Shown one piece after another: positions 1 through 9,084 of a stretch of 13,151 bases of DNA. The notes below the pieces were generated by a model. It was not told the DNA's origin. It was given only the letters and a program-made list of their open reading frames with translations, and ran no database searches. This stretch comes from Pseudomonadota bacterium (GTDB taxonomy: Bacteria; Desulfobacterota; JADFVX01). The DNA lies in NCBI GenBank assembly GCA_015222555.1, contig JADFVM010000120.1, forward strand, positions 1-13,151. Direction: 5' to 3'. The translations under genes were made by a program, and so were the position numbers. How positions within the stretch are numbered: position 1 is the stretch's first letter; every line of letters starts with the position of its first letter.

Positions 1-392
1 AGAAACTGATAGAAGCGGTCCTTTTTGCCAAAACCATAAGCAAGCATGGCGCACTGAAACGTCAGCTCCACTATATAGGCGCCCTCATGCGTGACGTCGA
101 CGCCGAACCGATCCAGCAGGCCCTGGAAACTGATGAGGAGGCCAGGATTAGCAATGTGCGGCTCTTTAAAAAAGCCGAGCTATGGCGGGATGCTTTAGTT
201 GATGGCAATGAAAGGGTGCTTGATGAGATCTTTAATCAATTCCCTCATGCCGATCATCAACAGATTCGTCAGCTCATGCGAAATGCACAAAAAGAGAAAC
301 TGACCGGCAAAGCGCCTAAATCGTCACGCAACCTCTTCAGGGCCCTTAAAGAGCTTCTTGATAATAATCCGCAACGATCAGCTGAAGCGTGA
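1..392 (+). CDS. darP: DarP/YjgA (DUF615) 50S ribosome assembly factor, 3' part, 5' end outside window
   Basis: The open frame is already running at base 3 and ends with TGA at 390-392, so about 129 C-terminal residues are visible; E. coli YjgA has about 183. The conserved family core is present: KRQLHYIGALMRDVD near the start of the visible part, followed by a charged helical tail with LFRALKEL near the end. DarP is known from E. coli as a small cytoplasmic protein that associates with late 50S subunit precursors and helps their maturation. An internal ATG at 87 lies within this conserved core, so it is not taken as the start. The stop overlaps a GTG at 389 that opens the next, broken reading frame. 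DarP has no evident functional tie to the lysine genes downstream. The family call is firm; only the N-terminus is missing. Confidence 0.88.
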   Translation, partial: KLIEAVLFAKTISKHGALKRQLHYIGALMRDVDAEPIQQALETDEEARISNVRLFKKAELWRDALVDGNERVLDEIFNQFPHADHQQIRQLMRNAQKEKLTGKAPKSSRNLFRALKELLDNNPQRSAEA

Positions 393-808
393 AAATAGCG
401 GTTGTAGCTTTACTTTTGGCCTGATTGGACTTTATTATTCCCCTTCAATTAAGCCAAGCAAAATTTTTGCTTACGGGAAAGGAAGACAAAATAAAGGTGA
501 CGCCCGACGATTTGAAAAAACACTGGTCAGGAAGAATATTTATTCTATGGAAAAACTTCCACAACATAAAAGGCTCTATTCCCTTTAATTCATCCGGAGA
601 ATCTATTACAGCTCTGAAAATGCTGTTGAGGGATATAGGCTATCAGGATATCGATATCTCGCCGGATTATGACGACCATACCAGAAATGTCATAATGGAA
701 ATCCAGAAGAAATAAGGGATCTCTCAGGATGGCGTCGTCGGTTCCACAACCAAAATAGTTCTCTATAATGAAAAAGAATCCCTTGTCAAACCTAATATCA
801 TCAGATGA
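389..808 (+). pseudogene. Remnant of a small exported GspA/ExeA-type peptidoglycan-binding protein, two in-frame stops
   Basis: One frame from GTG 389 to TGA 806-808 gives a coherent protein if two stops are ignored: TGA at 422-424 and TAA at 713-715. The start MKIAVVALLLA, then (after the first stop) LDFIIPLQLSQA, looks like a signal peptide. The middle holds LKKHWSGRIFILWKNF, typical of the periplasmic part of GspA/ExeA, and then a peptidoglycan-binding type 1 pattern (GSIPF, SGESITALKMLLRDIGY, VIMEIQKK). After the second stop the domain's usual ending is still readable: GISQDGVVGSTTKIVLYNE. The AAA ATPase half of GspA is absent. In the family such domains anchor secretion machinery to the cell wall. 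There is no frameshift, so the decay looks recent; sequencing error or recoding cannot be excluded from one sequence. A shorter open stretch from TTG 425 to 715 is part of this frame. Confidence 0.6.
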
Positions 809-862
809 TATCCAATTTTTAAATTAAAAAATCAGATCCGGGCCGGTATATGCCTGACAGCA

Positions 863-988
863 ATGGATTGCGTCTTTTGCAGGTTATTGTTTGTCAAAAA
901 AAGCGCTGTGAAATATCTGGACAAATCGCTTAATCGCCACCTGATCTTTGTAGGGCCTGAAAAAGCAAGTGGCTATCTGGAAGGGTGA
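863..988 (+). CDS. Very small hypothetical frame, 41 aa, possibly non-coding
   Basis: The frame starts at ATG 863 and ends with TGA 986-988. The predicted peptide begins MDCVFCRLLFVKKSAV and ends FVGPEKASGYLEG. It has two cysteines spaced CVFC and a short hydrophobic start, but I do not recognise it. No convincing Shine-Dalgarno sequence precedes it. It lies between a decayed gene and the aacS leader, so it may be a fragment of a lost gene or chance. It is listed only because the stretch is otherwise empty. Confidence 0.15.
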   Translation: MDCVFCRLLFVKKSAVKYLDKSLNRHLIFVGPEKASGYLEG

Positions 989-1005
989 TTTTGATTATCC
1001 TCTTT

Positions 1006-1011
1006 TATAAT
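1006..1011 (+). promoter_or_regulatory. Possible -10 element ahead of aacS
   Basis: The hexamer TATAAT matches the sigma-70 -10 consensus exactly, in an AT-rich stretch 76 bp before the aacS ATG. No recognisable -35 lies at the right distance and there is no extended -10 TGn. A second weaker hexamer, TAAAAT, is at 1025-1030. The position is right for a promoter of the lysine block, but the support is one hexamer. Confidence 0.25.
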
Positions 1012-1087
1012 CTACCTGATATGTTAAAATGATTTATAAACAAAGGATTTTTTGATCCCGCCTTTCTAATCTGTTGAGGGAGCGCTT

Positions 1088-3046
<1,959 letters not shown>

Positions 3047-3064
3047 AGGAAGAGGAATAAAAAT

Positions 3065-4108
3065 ATGCAAAAAAAAGGCTGCCCCTACGGCACACATCGC
3101 GTCATCGAACCTGAAGGGATGTTACCTCAGGCAGCATTAAAGATAAACAACGATTTTACCGATATTTATAGTAATGAGATATTATGTGATGTAACAACTT
3201 TAAATATCGACTCCGCCTCGTTTACCGTCATTAAAGAGCGTACCGGAGGAGACAAAAACAAGATTGCACGGATCATGCTTGACATCGTTCACCAGTCGGG
3301 CAAACACCAAAACCCCTGGACCGGATCGGGAGGCATGTTTATTGGAAGGGTGTTGAAAATCGGGGAGGCATTAAAAGGAAAAACAGATCTTGAAGAGGGT
3401 GACTGCATTGTAAGCCTTGTAAGCCTGTCATTAACTCCCCTTCACATCGATAAAATTATCAATATTCATATGAAGAAAGACCATGTGGATATTAAAGGCA
3501 AGGCCGTCCTCTTTGAAAGTGGGATATGGTCAAAATTACCGCCGGATCTACCTGAATCGCTCTCCCTTGCTGTCCTGGATGTAGCAGGAGCACCTGCTCA
3601 GGTACGGCGGCTCGTAAAACCTGATGATACGGTAGCTGTCATCGGTGCCCGGGGGAAGTCCGGCCTTTTATGCTGTTATGAAGCAAAAAAGTGTGCCGGT
3701 GAAGGCGGCCGTATCATCGCCATCGACCACAGGGAAGAGGGAAGAGCAGATATGGATGAGGCCCCCTTTATTGACGATGTCATCATCGCGCCTGCAGACC
3801 GGGCACTGGATCTCTGGAAAAAGGTTGAAGTGCTAACTGAAAGGAAATTATGCGACGTTGTCATTAGTGCCGTTTCACGGGAAAACTGTGAAATGGGTGC
3901 CATTATGATTACAAAAAAGGGCGGCAAAGTATACTTCTTTTCCATGGCCACCAGCTTTACAAAAGCGGCCCTCGGCGCTGAAGGGATTGGAAAAGACATC
4001 GATATGCTTATTGGAAACGGTTACTGCGAGGGCCACGCCGAACTATCATTAAACATTATGAGAGAAAGCAGCTATTTGAGAACACTTTATACGAAAAGAT
4101 ATGTCTAA
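3065..4108 (+). CDS. kdd: L-erythro-3,5-diaminohexanoate dehydrogenase
   Basis: NAD(P)-dependent oxidative deamination of L-erythro-3,5-diaminohexanoate to 3-keto-5-aminohexanoate, the third step of anaerobic lysine breakdown. The 347 residues match the known Fusobacterium enzyme closely in length. The protein has a catalytic N-terminal part (GTHRVIEPEG near the start, HQNPWTGSGG at 81-90) and a Rossmann domain with VIGARGKSG at about 192-200. The second strand ends in an acidic residue (IAID, D221), which favours NAD over NADP. KKGGKVYFFSMATSF at about 284-298 is characteristic of this family. A purine-rich stretch (GAGGAAGAGGA) precedes the ATG. It lies 18 nt after aacS and 71 nt before kamA. 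The family is distantly related to zinc alcohol dehydrogenases, but the gene context makes kdd the clear choice. Confidence 0.9.
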   Translation: MQKKGCPYGTHRVIEPEGMLPQAALKINNDFTDIYSNEILCDVTTLNIDSASFTVIKERTGGDKNKIARIMLDIVHQSGKHQNPWTGSGGMFIGRVLKIGEALKGKTDLEEGDCIVSLVSLSLTPLHIDKIINIHMKKDHVDIKGKAVLFESGIWSKLPPDLPESLSLAVLDVAGAPAQVRRLVKPDDTVAVIGARGKSGLLCCYEAKKCAGEGGRIIAIDHREEGRADMDEAPFIDDVIIAPADRALDLWKKVEVLTERKLCDVVISAVSRENCEMGAIMITKKGGKVYFFSMATSFTKAALGAEGIGKDIDMLIGNGYCEGHAELSLNIMRESSYLRTLYTKRYV

Positions 4109-4179
4109 AATGAGAGCCATAAAAATGTAAACAATACCCGACTATTTAAGAAACAGAGATTCCAGGGAGGTTCAACATA

Positions 4180-5424
4180 GTGACCGAGAATAAGCTCTAT
4201 GCCGATGTGCCCGCTAAATTATGGAATGACTGGAAATGGCAGCTTGATAACCGCTTAACCAGTGTGGACGACGTCATCCGCCTCTTCAACCCGTCAAAAA
4301 AGATCATTGAAGGGATGAAGGTGGCAACGAAACATTTCAGGATCTCCATCACCCCCTATTATGCAAGCCTCATCGATATTCATGCCGCCCATTGTCCTGT
4401 TAAGGCACAGGCCATTCCCTCTGCGAAAGAGGGTGATTTTAAGGAAAGCGACCTTCATGATCCCCTTGAAGAAGACCGTGATTCGCCCGTTCCCGGCCTG
4501 ACCCATCGCTATCCCGATCGTGTTCTTCTTCTCGTTACCGATGTTTGCTCAATGTATTGCCGCCACTGCACGAGGCGGCGTCTCGTAGGACAGGAAGACA
4601 GGACCTTTGATCCTAAATTTTTCCAGCAGGCCGTTGATTATATTAAAGAACATGAAGAGGTACGGGATATCGTCATCTCCGGCGGAGACCCCCTCATGCT
4701 CGGTGATGACAAGATAGAATATATCCTTAAAACGCTGCGCGCCATACCTCATGTTGAAATTATCCGGCTCGGCACGCGGCTGCCCGTCGTTCTTCCCCAA
4801 CGGATTCAGCCCTCTTTAATAAAAATGCTCCGAAAGTATCACCCCGTTTATATTTCAACACACTTTAATCATCTGAAAGAAATTACAAAGGAGTCGACAA
4901 AGGCCTGCACACTGCTGGCAGACGGCGGCTTCCCCATCGAAAACCAGACCGTCCTCTTGCGGCAGGTCAACGACTGCCCCCATGTCATTAAAGAGTTGAA
5001 CCAGAAACTGCTGGCCATTCGTGTCAGGCCCTACTATCTCTACCAGTGCGATCTCTCTATGGGGATTTCTCATTTCCGCACATCACTGGGGAGGGGGATT
5101 CATATCATAGAAGCGTTAAGGGGACATACATCGGGGTTGGCCGTGCCGACCTTTGTTGTCGACCTGCCGGGAGGTGGTGGAAAAGTACCGCTAATGCCCA
5201 ACTATTCCCTATCCCGCTCTGACGACAGGGCTGTACTTAGGAATTATGAAGGGGCCATAACAGTCTATCAGGAGCCGCACCAATGGGAAAGCATCTGTGG
5301 ACATGACCCGGCATGCGGTAAGGAGAAGAACAAGGCACGAAAAGGGCCAGGAATGCTGATGACAAAACCCCATACCATTCTTGAACCAACGAAGAGAATA
5401 CTGGGTCCTAAAATAATAGAATGA
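4180..5424 (+). CDS. kamA: L-lysine 2,3-aminomutase
   Basis: Radical SAM, PLP-dependent conversion of L-lysine to L-beta-lysine, the entry step of the pathway; the enzyme is oxygen-sensitive. It has 414 residues against 416 for the Clostridium subterminale enzyme. The [4Fe-4S] cluster motif CSMYCRHC gives C123, C127 and C130. The PLP-binding lysine is K335 in PGGGGKVP. D291 (YQCDLSMG) and D328 (VVDLPGG) sit two positions before the clostridial D293 and D330 that hold the substrate epsilon-amino group, and R132 matches the carboxylate-binding arginine. Cysteines at 266, 373 and 379 may form the intersubunit zinc site. The start is GTG at 4180, supported by AGGGAGG at about 4163-4169. The full length, the C-terminal extension and the lysine-binding Asp pair argue against the shorter EF-P modifying relative EpmB. 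The 169-bp gap that follows separates it from kamD. Confidence 0.96.
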   Translation: MTENKLYADVPAKLWNDWKWQLDNRLTSVDDVIRLFNPSKKIIEGMKVATKHFRISITPYYASLIDIHAAHCPVKAQAIPSAKEGDFKESDLHDPLEEDRDSPVPGLTHRYPDRVLLLVTDVCSMYCRHCTRRRLVGQEDRTFDPKFFQQAVDYIKEHEEVRDIVISGGDPLMLGDDKIEYILKTLRAIPHVEIIRLGTRLPVVLPQRIQPSLIKMLRKYHPVYISTHFNHLKEITKESTKACTLLADGGFPIENQTVLLRQVNDCPHVIKELNQKLLAIRVRPYYLYQCDLSMGISHFRTSLGRGIHIIEALRGHTSGLAVPTFVVDLPGGGGKVPLMPNYSLSRSDDRAVLRNYEGAITVYQEPHQWESICGHDPACGKEKNKARKGPGMLMTKPHTILEPTKRILGPKIIE

Positions 5425-5462
5425 GCAACTGCCTCCTCGCAGAGATGGGATCCTAACGAGGT

Positions 5463-5505
5463 GCTGGCAGCATGCCCCGCTTTGTAAGCGGGGATGAATG
5501 CCAGC
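5463..5505. repeat. Hairpin repeat copy 1 (REP-like)
   Basis: The core CCCCGCTTTGTAAGCGGGG at 5475-5493 folds into a perfect 8-bp stem with a TGT loop. It is extended by an outer 7-bp stem, GCTGGCA at 5463-5469 with TGCCAGC at 5499-5505, across a short internal loop. The core is repeated 62 bp downstream with a compensated base-pair change. It resembles the extragenic palindromes mobilised by IS200/IS605-like transposases, but no transposase gene is in view. Confidence 0.7.
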
Positions 5506-5532
5506 TATAAAAATTGTAATCTACCTTACTCG

Positions 5533-5561
5533 GATGCCCCGCCTTGTAGGCGGGGAGCATC
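5533..5561. repeat. Hairpin repeat copy 2 (REP-like)
   Basis: The core CCCCGCCTTGTAGGCGGGG at 5537-5555 has an 8-bp stem and the same TGT loop as copy 1. It is flanked by GATG and CATC, which extend the stem past a two-base AG bulge. Compared with copy 1, one T:A pair is replaced by C:G, so both arms changed together. It ends 32 bp before the kamD start. A role in mRNA stability or in separating kamA from kamD expression is possible but unproven. Confidence 0.7.
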
Positions 5562-5593
5562 ACTATAAGATTCTATGGAAAAAGGATTAAACA

Positions 5594-7141
5594 ATGCCTC
5601 ACATTTTGTTGAAAAGTGCCCAGGTAAATACCGTTAAAAAGCTTGCTTCATCCATTGCCGACGAAGTGCAACAGTTTGTCTCACGCCATTCATCGGTATC
5701 GGTGGAAAGGACCGTTTTGAGACTTTATGGCGTAGATGGTGTTGACAGTAGCGGGACACCTCTGCCAAACGCCATTGTAGATAGATGGTGTGCAAATGGG
5801 GAGATGGGTGGCGGCATTTCCCGGCCCTTTATTAAGGCCATGCTGAAATCGGGTAAAGATGCGCAACAAACCGCGCGGCTGATAGAAGAGGGGAAAATAG
5901 GCTTTGATAAATTAGGTGACTTATCACAAGAGACAGTCCGGAAAAAAGAAAAATCCCGTGCCCGGCAAGCGATAGCACGCCTCGATTCCTCCCGAAAAAG
6001 AAAGGCGGAAAAGATCAGGAAAATCCCACTGCCGGTACAGCCCTGGCGATATTTGATTGTTGCCACCGGCAATATCCATGAGGATGTTATCCAGGCAAGA
6101 TCTGCCGTTTATGCCGGCTCGGATATTATCGCCGTCATACGGAGTACGGCTCAATCCCTTCTTGACTATGTCCCATACGGTTTCACCACAGAAGGGGTGG
6201 GTGGCACCTATGCCACGCAGGCGAATTTTAAAATTATGCGGGAAGCGCTGGATGAAGCTTCAAAGGAGCATGGCCGCTATATCCGGCAGGTGAATTATGC
6301 GTCAGGCCTTTGCATGGCGGAGATTGCCGCCTGCGCTGCTTTTGAGGATCTTGATATTCTGCTCAACGATTCCATGTACGGCATCCTCTTCAGGGATATC
6401 AATATGAAGCGTACCTTTATTGACCAGTATTTCAGCCGCCTCATCTGTGCCCGGGCAAAAATATTAATCAACACCGGTGAAGATAACTATCTTACCACAT
6501 CGGACGCCATCGAAGATGCCCATACAGTAACGGCATCACAACTGATCAACGAAGCGATGGCGAAAAAGGCAAAACTGACAGACGACTTGCTCGGTCTCGG
6601 CCATGCCTTTGAAATTAATCCCGCCATAGAAAATGCCTTTCTCTACGAGCTGGCCCATGCACAACTGGCTAGAGAGCTCTTTCCTAAGGCACCGCTGAAA
6701 TATATGCCGCCTACTAAATATAAAAGCACTGACATATTTTTTTCCCACTGCATGGACACCATGTTTAATCTCTCCTCTGTGACAACAGGTCAGGGAATCC
6801 ACCTGGCCGGCATATTGACGGAGGCGCTCCACACGCCGCTCATGCAAGACAGATTCAAATCACTGAGTAGTATAAATTACATTTTCAATATTGCCAGATC
6901 GCTGGGCGATGAGATCGAATTTAAAAAGGACGGTTTCATCACTAAACGGGCCCGGCAGGTGCTCGACGAAACGGAGAAGTCACTGGAAGAGATTAATGAT
7001 ATTGGCCTTATGGAGGCTATTTCACAGGGCCGGTTTGCCAATATCCAGAGACCCCTTGACGGCGGGAGAGGCCTGGATGGCGTATTTGAAAAAGGTGCCG
7101 ATTACTCTAATCCTGTAATGGATCTGCTGGAAAAGGACTGA
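5594..7141 (+). CDS. kamD: Lysine 5,6-aminomutase (beta-lysine 5,6-aminomutase), alpha subunit
   Basis: Large subunit of the adenosylcobalamin- and PLP-dependent mutase that shifts the terminal amino group of beta-lysine to C5, giving 3,5-diaminohexanoate. It has 515 residues, nearly identical in length to the Clostridium sticklandii subunit. The TIM-barrel region is recognisable by VATGNIHEDVIQARSAVYAG (about 155-174), DYVPYGFTTEGVGGTYATQ (about 192-210) and RYIRQVNYASGLCMAEIA, which build the substrate and PLP pocket. The family's C-terminal segment with MDTMFNLSSVTTGQGIHL is also present. The ATG at 5594 follows AAAGGA with good spacing. The kamE gene starts 2 nt after its stop, as expected for a heterodimeric or tetrameric enzyme. 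There are no signs of decay. Confidence 0.95.
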   Translation: MPHILLKSAQVNTVKKLASSIADEVQQFVSRHSSVSVERTVLRLYGVDGVDSSGTPLPNAIVDRWCANGEMGGGISRPFIKAMLKSGKDAQQTARLIEEGKIGFDKLGDLSQETVRKKEKSRARQAIARLDSSRKRKAEKIRKIPLPVQPWRYLIVATGNIHEDVIQARSAVYAGSDIIAVIRSTAQSLLDYVPYGFTTEGVGGTYATQANFKIMREALDEASKEHGRYIRQVNYASGLCMAEIAACAAFEDLDILLNDSMYGILFRDINMKRTFIDQYFSRLICARAKILINTGEDNYLTTSDAIEDAHTVTASQLINEAMAKKAKLTDDLLGLGHAFEINPAIENAFLYELAHAQLARELFPKAPLKYMPPTKYKSTDIFFSHCMDTMFNLSSVTTGQGIHLAGILTEALHTPLMQDRFKSLSSINYIFNIARSLGDEIEFKKDGFITKRARQVLDETEKSLEEINDIGLMEAISQGRFANIQRPLDGGRGLDGVFEKGADYSNPVMDLLEKD

Positions 7142-7143
7142 CC

Positions 7144-7884
7144 ATGAGTAAAGATTTGATCAAACCCTACGGTGATACCCTGGATGACGGCATCGTTCAG
7201 CTTTCTTTTACGCTGCCCGTTGAAAATGGGCCAAAGGCGAAAAAAGCGGCGGAAATCTATGTTGGCAAACTCAATTTTGAAGATATTCACGTCGTTCATG
7301 CCCAGAAGATTGCCGATAATTTCACCTGTTTTATCGTCTATGCACGGGCAGTCCCGACAATAGATTATTCTGCTGTAAAGGTAAAAGTGGCGAAATTCGA
7401 GCATATAGATTTTTATCAAATTAACGATCTTATCAAAAAGAAGATCGGTCGACCCATATCCCTTGTGGGCGCTACCATTGGAAGCGATGCGCATACCGTG
7501 GGAATTGATGCCATCATGAATATGAAGGGCTTTAAACAGGACTATGGACTGGAGCGTTATCCTCAAATCAAAGCCTATAATCTGGGTGCTCAGGTCTCCT
7601 GTGAAACTCTGATAAAAAAGGCCCTTGAAGTCAAGGCGGATGCTATCCTCGTTTCCCAGACAGTAACCCAGAAGGAAAGTCATATCAATAATTTTACTGA
7701 ATTGATTGAACGGCTGGCAGCTGATGATCTGAAGGAGAAATTTGTCCTTCTTGCTGGTGGCCACAAAATAAACAATGAACTGGCCGTCAAGTTGGGATAC
7801 GATGCCGGATTCGGACCGGGAACGGTGCCGTCGCAAGTGGCCTCTTTTCTGATAACGAGCATATTACAAAAAAAAGGGAAATAG
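7144..7884 (+). CDS. kamE: Lysine 5,6-aminomutase, beta (B12-binding) subunit
   Basis: Small subunit carrying the cobalamin and the PLP Schiff base of the mutase encoded with kamD. It has 246 residues, slightly shorter than the clostridial subunit (about 262). An N-terminal dimerisation part is followed by the Rossmann-like B12 domain from about residue 100. The base-off, His-on motif DAHTVG gives D115 and H117 (the lower axial ligand). K128 in MNMKG lies 11 residues after the His, the same spacing as H133 and K144 in C. sticklandii, so it should bind PLP. Further cobalamin contacts are expected in LVSQTVTQK (169-177), LLAGG (202-206) and GYDAGFGPGT. AAAGGA at the end of kamD is the ribosome binding site, and the 2-nt gap implies translational coupling. 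Confidence 0.95.
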   Translation: MSKDLIKPYGDTLDDGIVQLSFTLPVENGPKAKKAAEIYVGKLNFEDIHVVHAQKIADNFTCFIVYARAVPTIDYSAVKVKVAKFEHIDFYQINDLIKKKIGRPISLVGATIGSDAHTVGIDAIMNMKGFKQDYGLERYPQIKAYNLGAQVSCETLIKKALEVKADAILVSQTVTQKESHINNFTELIERLAADDLKEKFVLLAGGHKINNELAVKLGYDAGFGPGTVPSQVASFLITSILQKKGK

Positions 7885-7886
7885 AT

Positions 7887-8279
7887 ATGAAAGCACAGCT
7901 TAAGGTAAGGATGAGTGAAAGCGATGCCCATTATGGCGGCGGTCTCGTTGATGGTGCACGCATTCTGGCGCTTTTTGGCGATGCCGCCACGGAGCTTTTA
8001 ATCCGCTATGATGGTGATGAAGGTCTTTTTCGGGCTTACAGCTCCGTTGAGTTTCTTGCCCCTGTTTATGCCGGGGATTTTATCGAAGTGGCAGCGAAAA
8101 TGGTTAAGGCAGGAAAGACTTCAAGAAATATGGAATTCGAGGCATGGAAGATCATAACAGCGGCGCCGGAGGCTGGAGATTCGGCGGCAAATGTGCTGGA
8201 AGAACCGATCCTTGTCTGCAAGGCATCGGGCACCTGTGTAACGCCTAAAGAAAAACAAAGGATTAAACATGACCGCTAA
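7887..8279 (+). CDS. kal: 3-aminobutyryl-CoA ammonia-lyase
   Basis: Removes ammonia from L-3-aminobutyryl-CoA to give crotonyl-CoA, the last pathway-specific step. The 130-residue protein matches the single-domain hotdog-fold Kal family in size. It carries the expected early segment MSESDAHYGGGLVDGARIL, which holds the CoA and active-site loop, and the following strand pattern EFLAPVYAGDFIEV. It begins 2 nt after kamE with AAGGGA upstream, and its last 11 nt overlap kce in another frame. A generic thioesterase-like hotdog protein would be the alternative, but the position between kamE and kce makes Kal the clear reading. Confidence 0.9.
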   Translation: MKAQLKVRMSESDAHYGGGLVDGARILALFGDAATELLIRYDGDEGLFRAYSSVEFLAPVYAGDFIEVAAKMVKAGKTSRNMEFEAWKIITAAPEAGDSAANVLEEPILVCKASGTCVTPKEKQRIKHDR

Positions 8280-9084
8280 TCCCCTCATCATTACCTGTGC
8301 CATTGTAGGCGCTGAAATGACGCGGGAGGACACACCCTATCTGCCGCTGACGCCCGATGAACTGGCCATGGCGGCGAAGCAGGCCGTCAATGCCGGGGCC
8401 AGCATTATCCATCTTCATGTGCGGGATGAGCAGGGGAAGCCGACGCAAAGAGTTGACATCTTTAAAGAGGTTACAGCAAAAATTCGAAATCAGTGTGACT
8501 GTATTATCCAGTATTCTACCGGGGGCGCTGTGGGTACGCCGCTCGACGAGCGGTGTGCACCGCTTGCACTGAAACCTGAAATGGCCTCTCTTTCCATGGG
8601 AACAATGAATTTTGGCACGGATATATTCGAAAACAGTGAAAAAACGATCCGTAGCATTGCGGAAGCCATTGTTAAAAACGGAATTATGGCGGAACTGGAG
8701 ATCTTTGACTACGGCATGATGGACACTGTCTATCGCTATCTCAGGAAAGGCTGGATTCCCGAAAAGTTTCATGTTGATTTTGTGCTGGCCGTGCCGGGGG
8801 GGATGGGGGGATCACTCAAGAACCTTCTCCTTCTTGTTGACCGTCTTGAGTCGAGACAGAGCTGGACCGTCGCTGGCATTGGACCCTTTCAACTTCCTCT
8901 CGCCATACATGCCATAACCATGGGGGGACATGTACGGGTCGGCCTTGAAGATAATATCTATTACCGGAAGGGAGAACTTGCAAAGTCAAATGTTCAGCTG
9001 GTCGAAAGAATTGTACGTATTGCAGGTGAGATGGACCGGCCAGTTGCCACAGTCACGGAGACCAGAAACATTCTCGGTTTATGA
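8269..9084 (+). CDS. kce: 3-keto-5-aminohexanoate cleavage enzyme (BKACE/DUF849 family)
   Basis: Zn-dependent exchange reaction: 3-keto-5-aminohexanoate + acetyl-CoA gives acetoacetate + 3-aminobutyryl-CoA. At 271 residues it is close to the Candidatus Cloacamonas acidaminovorans enzyme (276). The metal ligands are visible as H48 and H50 in IIHLHVRD and E227 in RVGLEDN. E16 in GAEMT corresponds to the conserved N-terminal glutamate. QYSTGG (81-86) and the glycine-rich VPGGMGG (175-181) are typical of the family. The ATG at 8269 lies inside the end of kal, with AAAGGA at 8257-8262, so translation is likely coupled. BKACE members vary in substrate; here the lysine gene context fixes the assignment. 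Its acetoacetate product is the expected substrate of AacS at the head of the block. Confidence 0.94.
   Translation: MTANPLIITCAIVGAEMTREDTPYLPLTPDELAMAAKQAVNAGASIIHLHVRDEQGKPTQRVDIFKEVTAKIRNQCDCIIQYSTGGAVGTPLDERCAPLALKPEMASLSMGTMNFGTDIFENSEKTIRSIAEAIVKNGIMAELEIFDYGMMDTVYRYLRKGWIPEKFHVDFVLAVPGGMGGSLKNLLLLVDRLESRQSWTVAGIGPFQLPLAIHAITMGGHVRVGLEDNIYYRKGELAKSNVQLVERIVRIAGEMDRPVATVTETRNILGL

Larger units (their letters stand above)
809..1087. other. Leader region between the remnant and aacS; no confident gene
   Basis: This 279-bp stretch has no protein I recognise. It contains a 41-codon frame at 863-988 (listed separately) and an AT-rich section at about 990-1060 in front of aacS, where the promoter of the lysine block would be expected. 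A perfect TATAAT lies at 1006-1011, but I see no good -35 box at 16-18 bp from it. No strong hairpin followed by a T-run was found that would end transcription from darP. A ribosome binding site for aacS, GAGGGAG, lies just before the ATG at 1088. Confidence 0.4.
5425..5593. other. kamA-kamD intergenic region with structured repeats
   Basis: This 169-bp gap is the only long break inside the lysine block. It has two hairpins with nearly the same core (listed separately) and no protein frame I can support. Upstream of the first hairpin, CTGCC and TCCTCG (5429-5439) can pair with CGAGG (5457-5461) and GGCAG (5466-5470). That would compete with the outer stem of the first hairpin. Neither hairpin is followed by a T-run, so neither looks like an intrinsic terminator. 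A clear AAAGGA ribosome binding site for kamD lies at 5581-5586. Confidence 0.6.

Noticed and set aside
389..424. Selenocysteine recoding of the TGA at 422
   Set aside because: I saw no clear SECIS-like hairpin just downstream, and a second stop (TAA) later in the frame cannot be explained that way.
358..588. Alternative + strand frame overlapping the end of darP
   Set aside because: Its product shows no domain, while the frame from 389 gives a signal peptide and a GspA-like domain despite two stops.
865..882. Sigma-54 promoter (TGG ... TTGCA)
   Set aside because: The GG and GC elements are 12 bp apart instead of 10 and the -24 box lacks its remaining consensus bases.
4180..5424. EF-P beta-lysylation enzyme EpmB
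   Set aside because: Full KamA length, lysine-binding Asp pair and location among kamDE, kdd, kce and kal all indicate the catabolic aminomutase.
5463..5561. Hairpins as Rho-independent terminators of kamA
   Set aside because: Neither GC-rich stem is followed by a run of T; hairpin 2 continues into GAGCATCAC and hairpin 1 into ATGAATGCC.
5463..5561. Two-unit CRISPR-like repeat
   Set aside because: Only two copies, each a compact palindrome with TGT loop, with no further repeats, no regular spacers and no cas genes.
7102..7836. Long open frame of 244 codons on the - strand
   Set aside because: It lies almost wholly opposite kamE, whose B12 and PLP motifs are clear, and its translation shows no recognisable family pattern.
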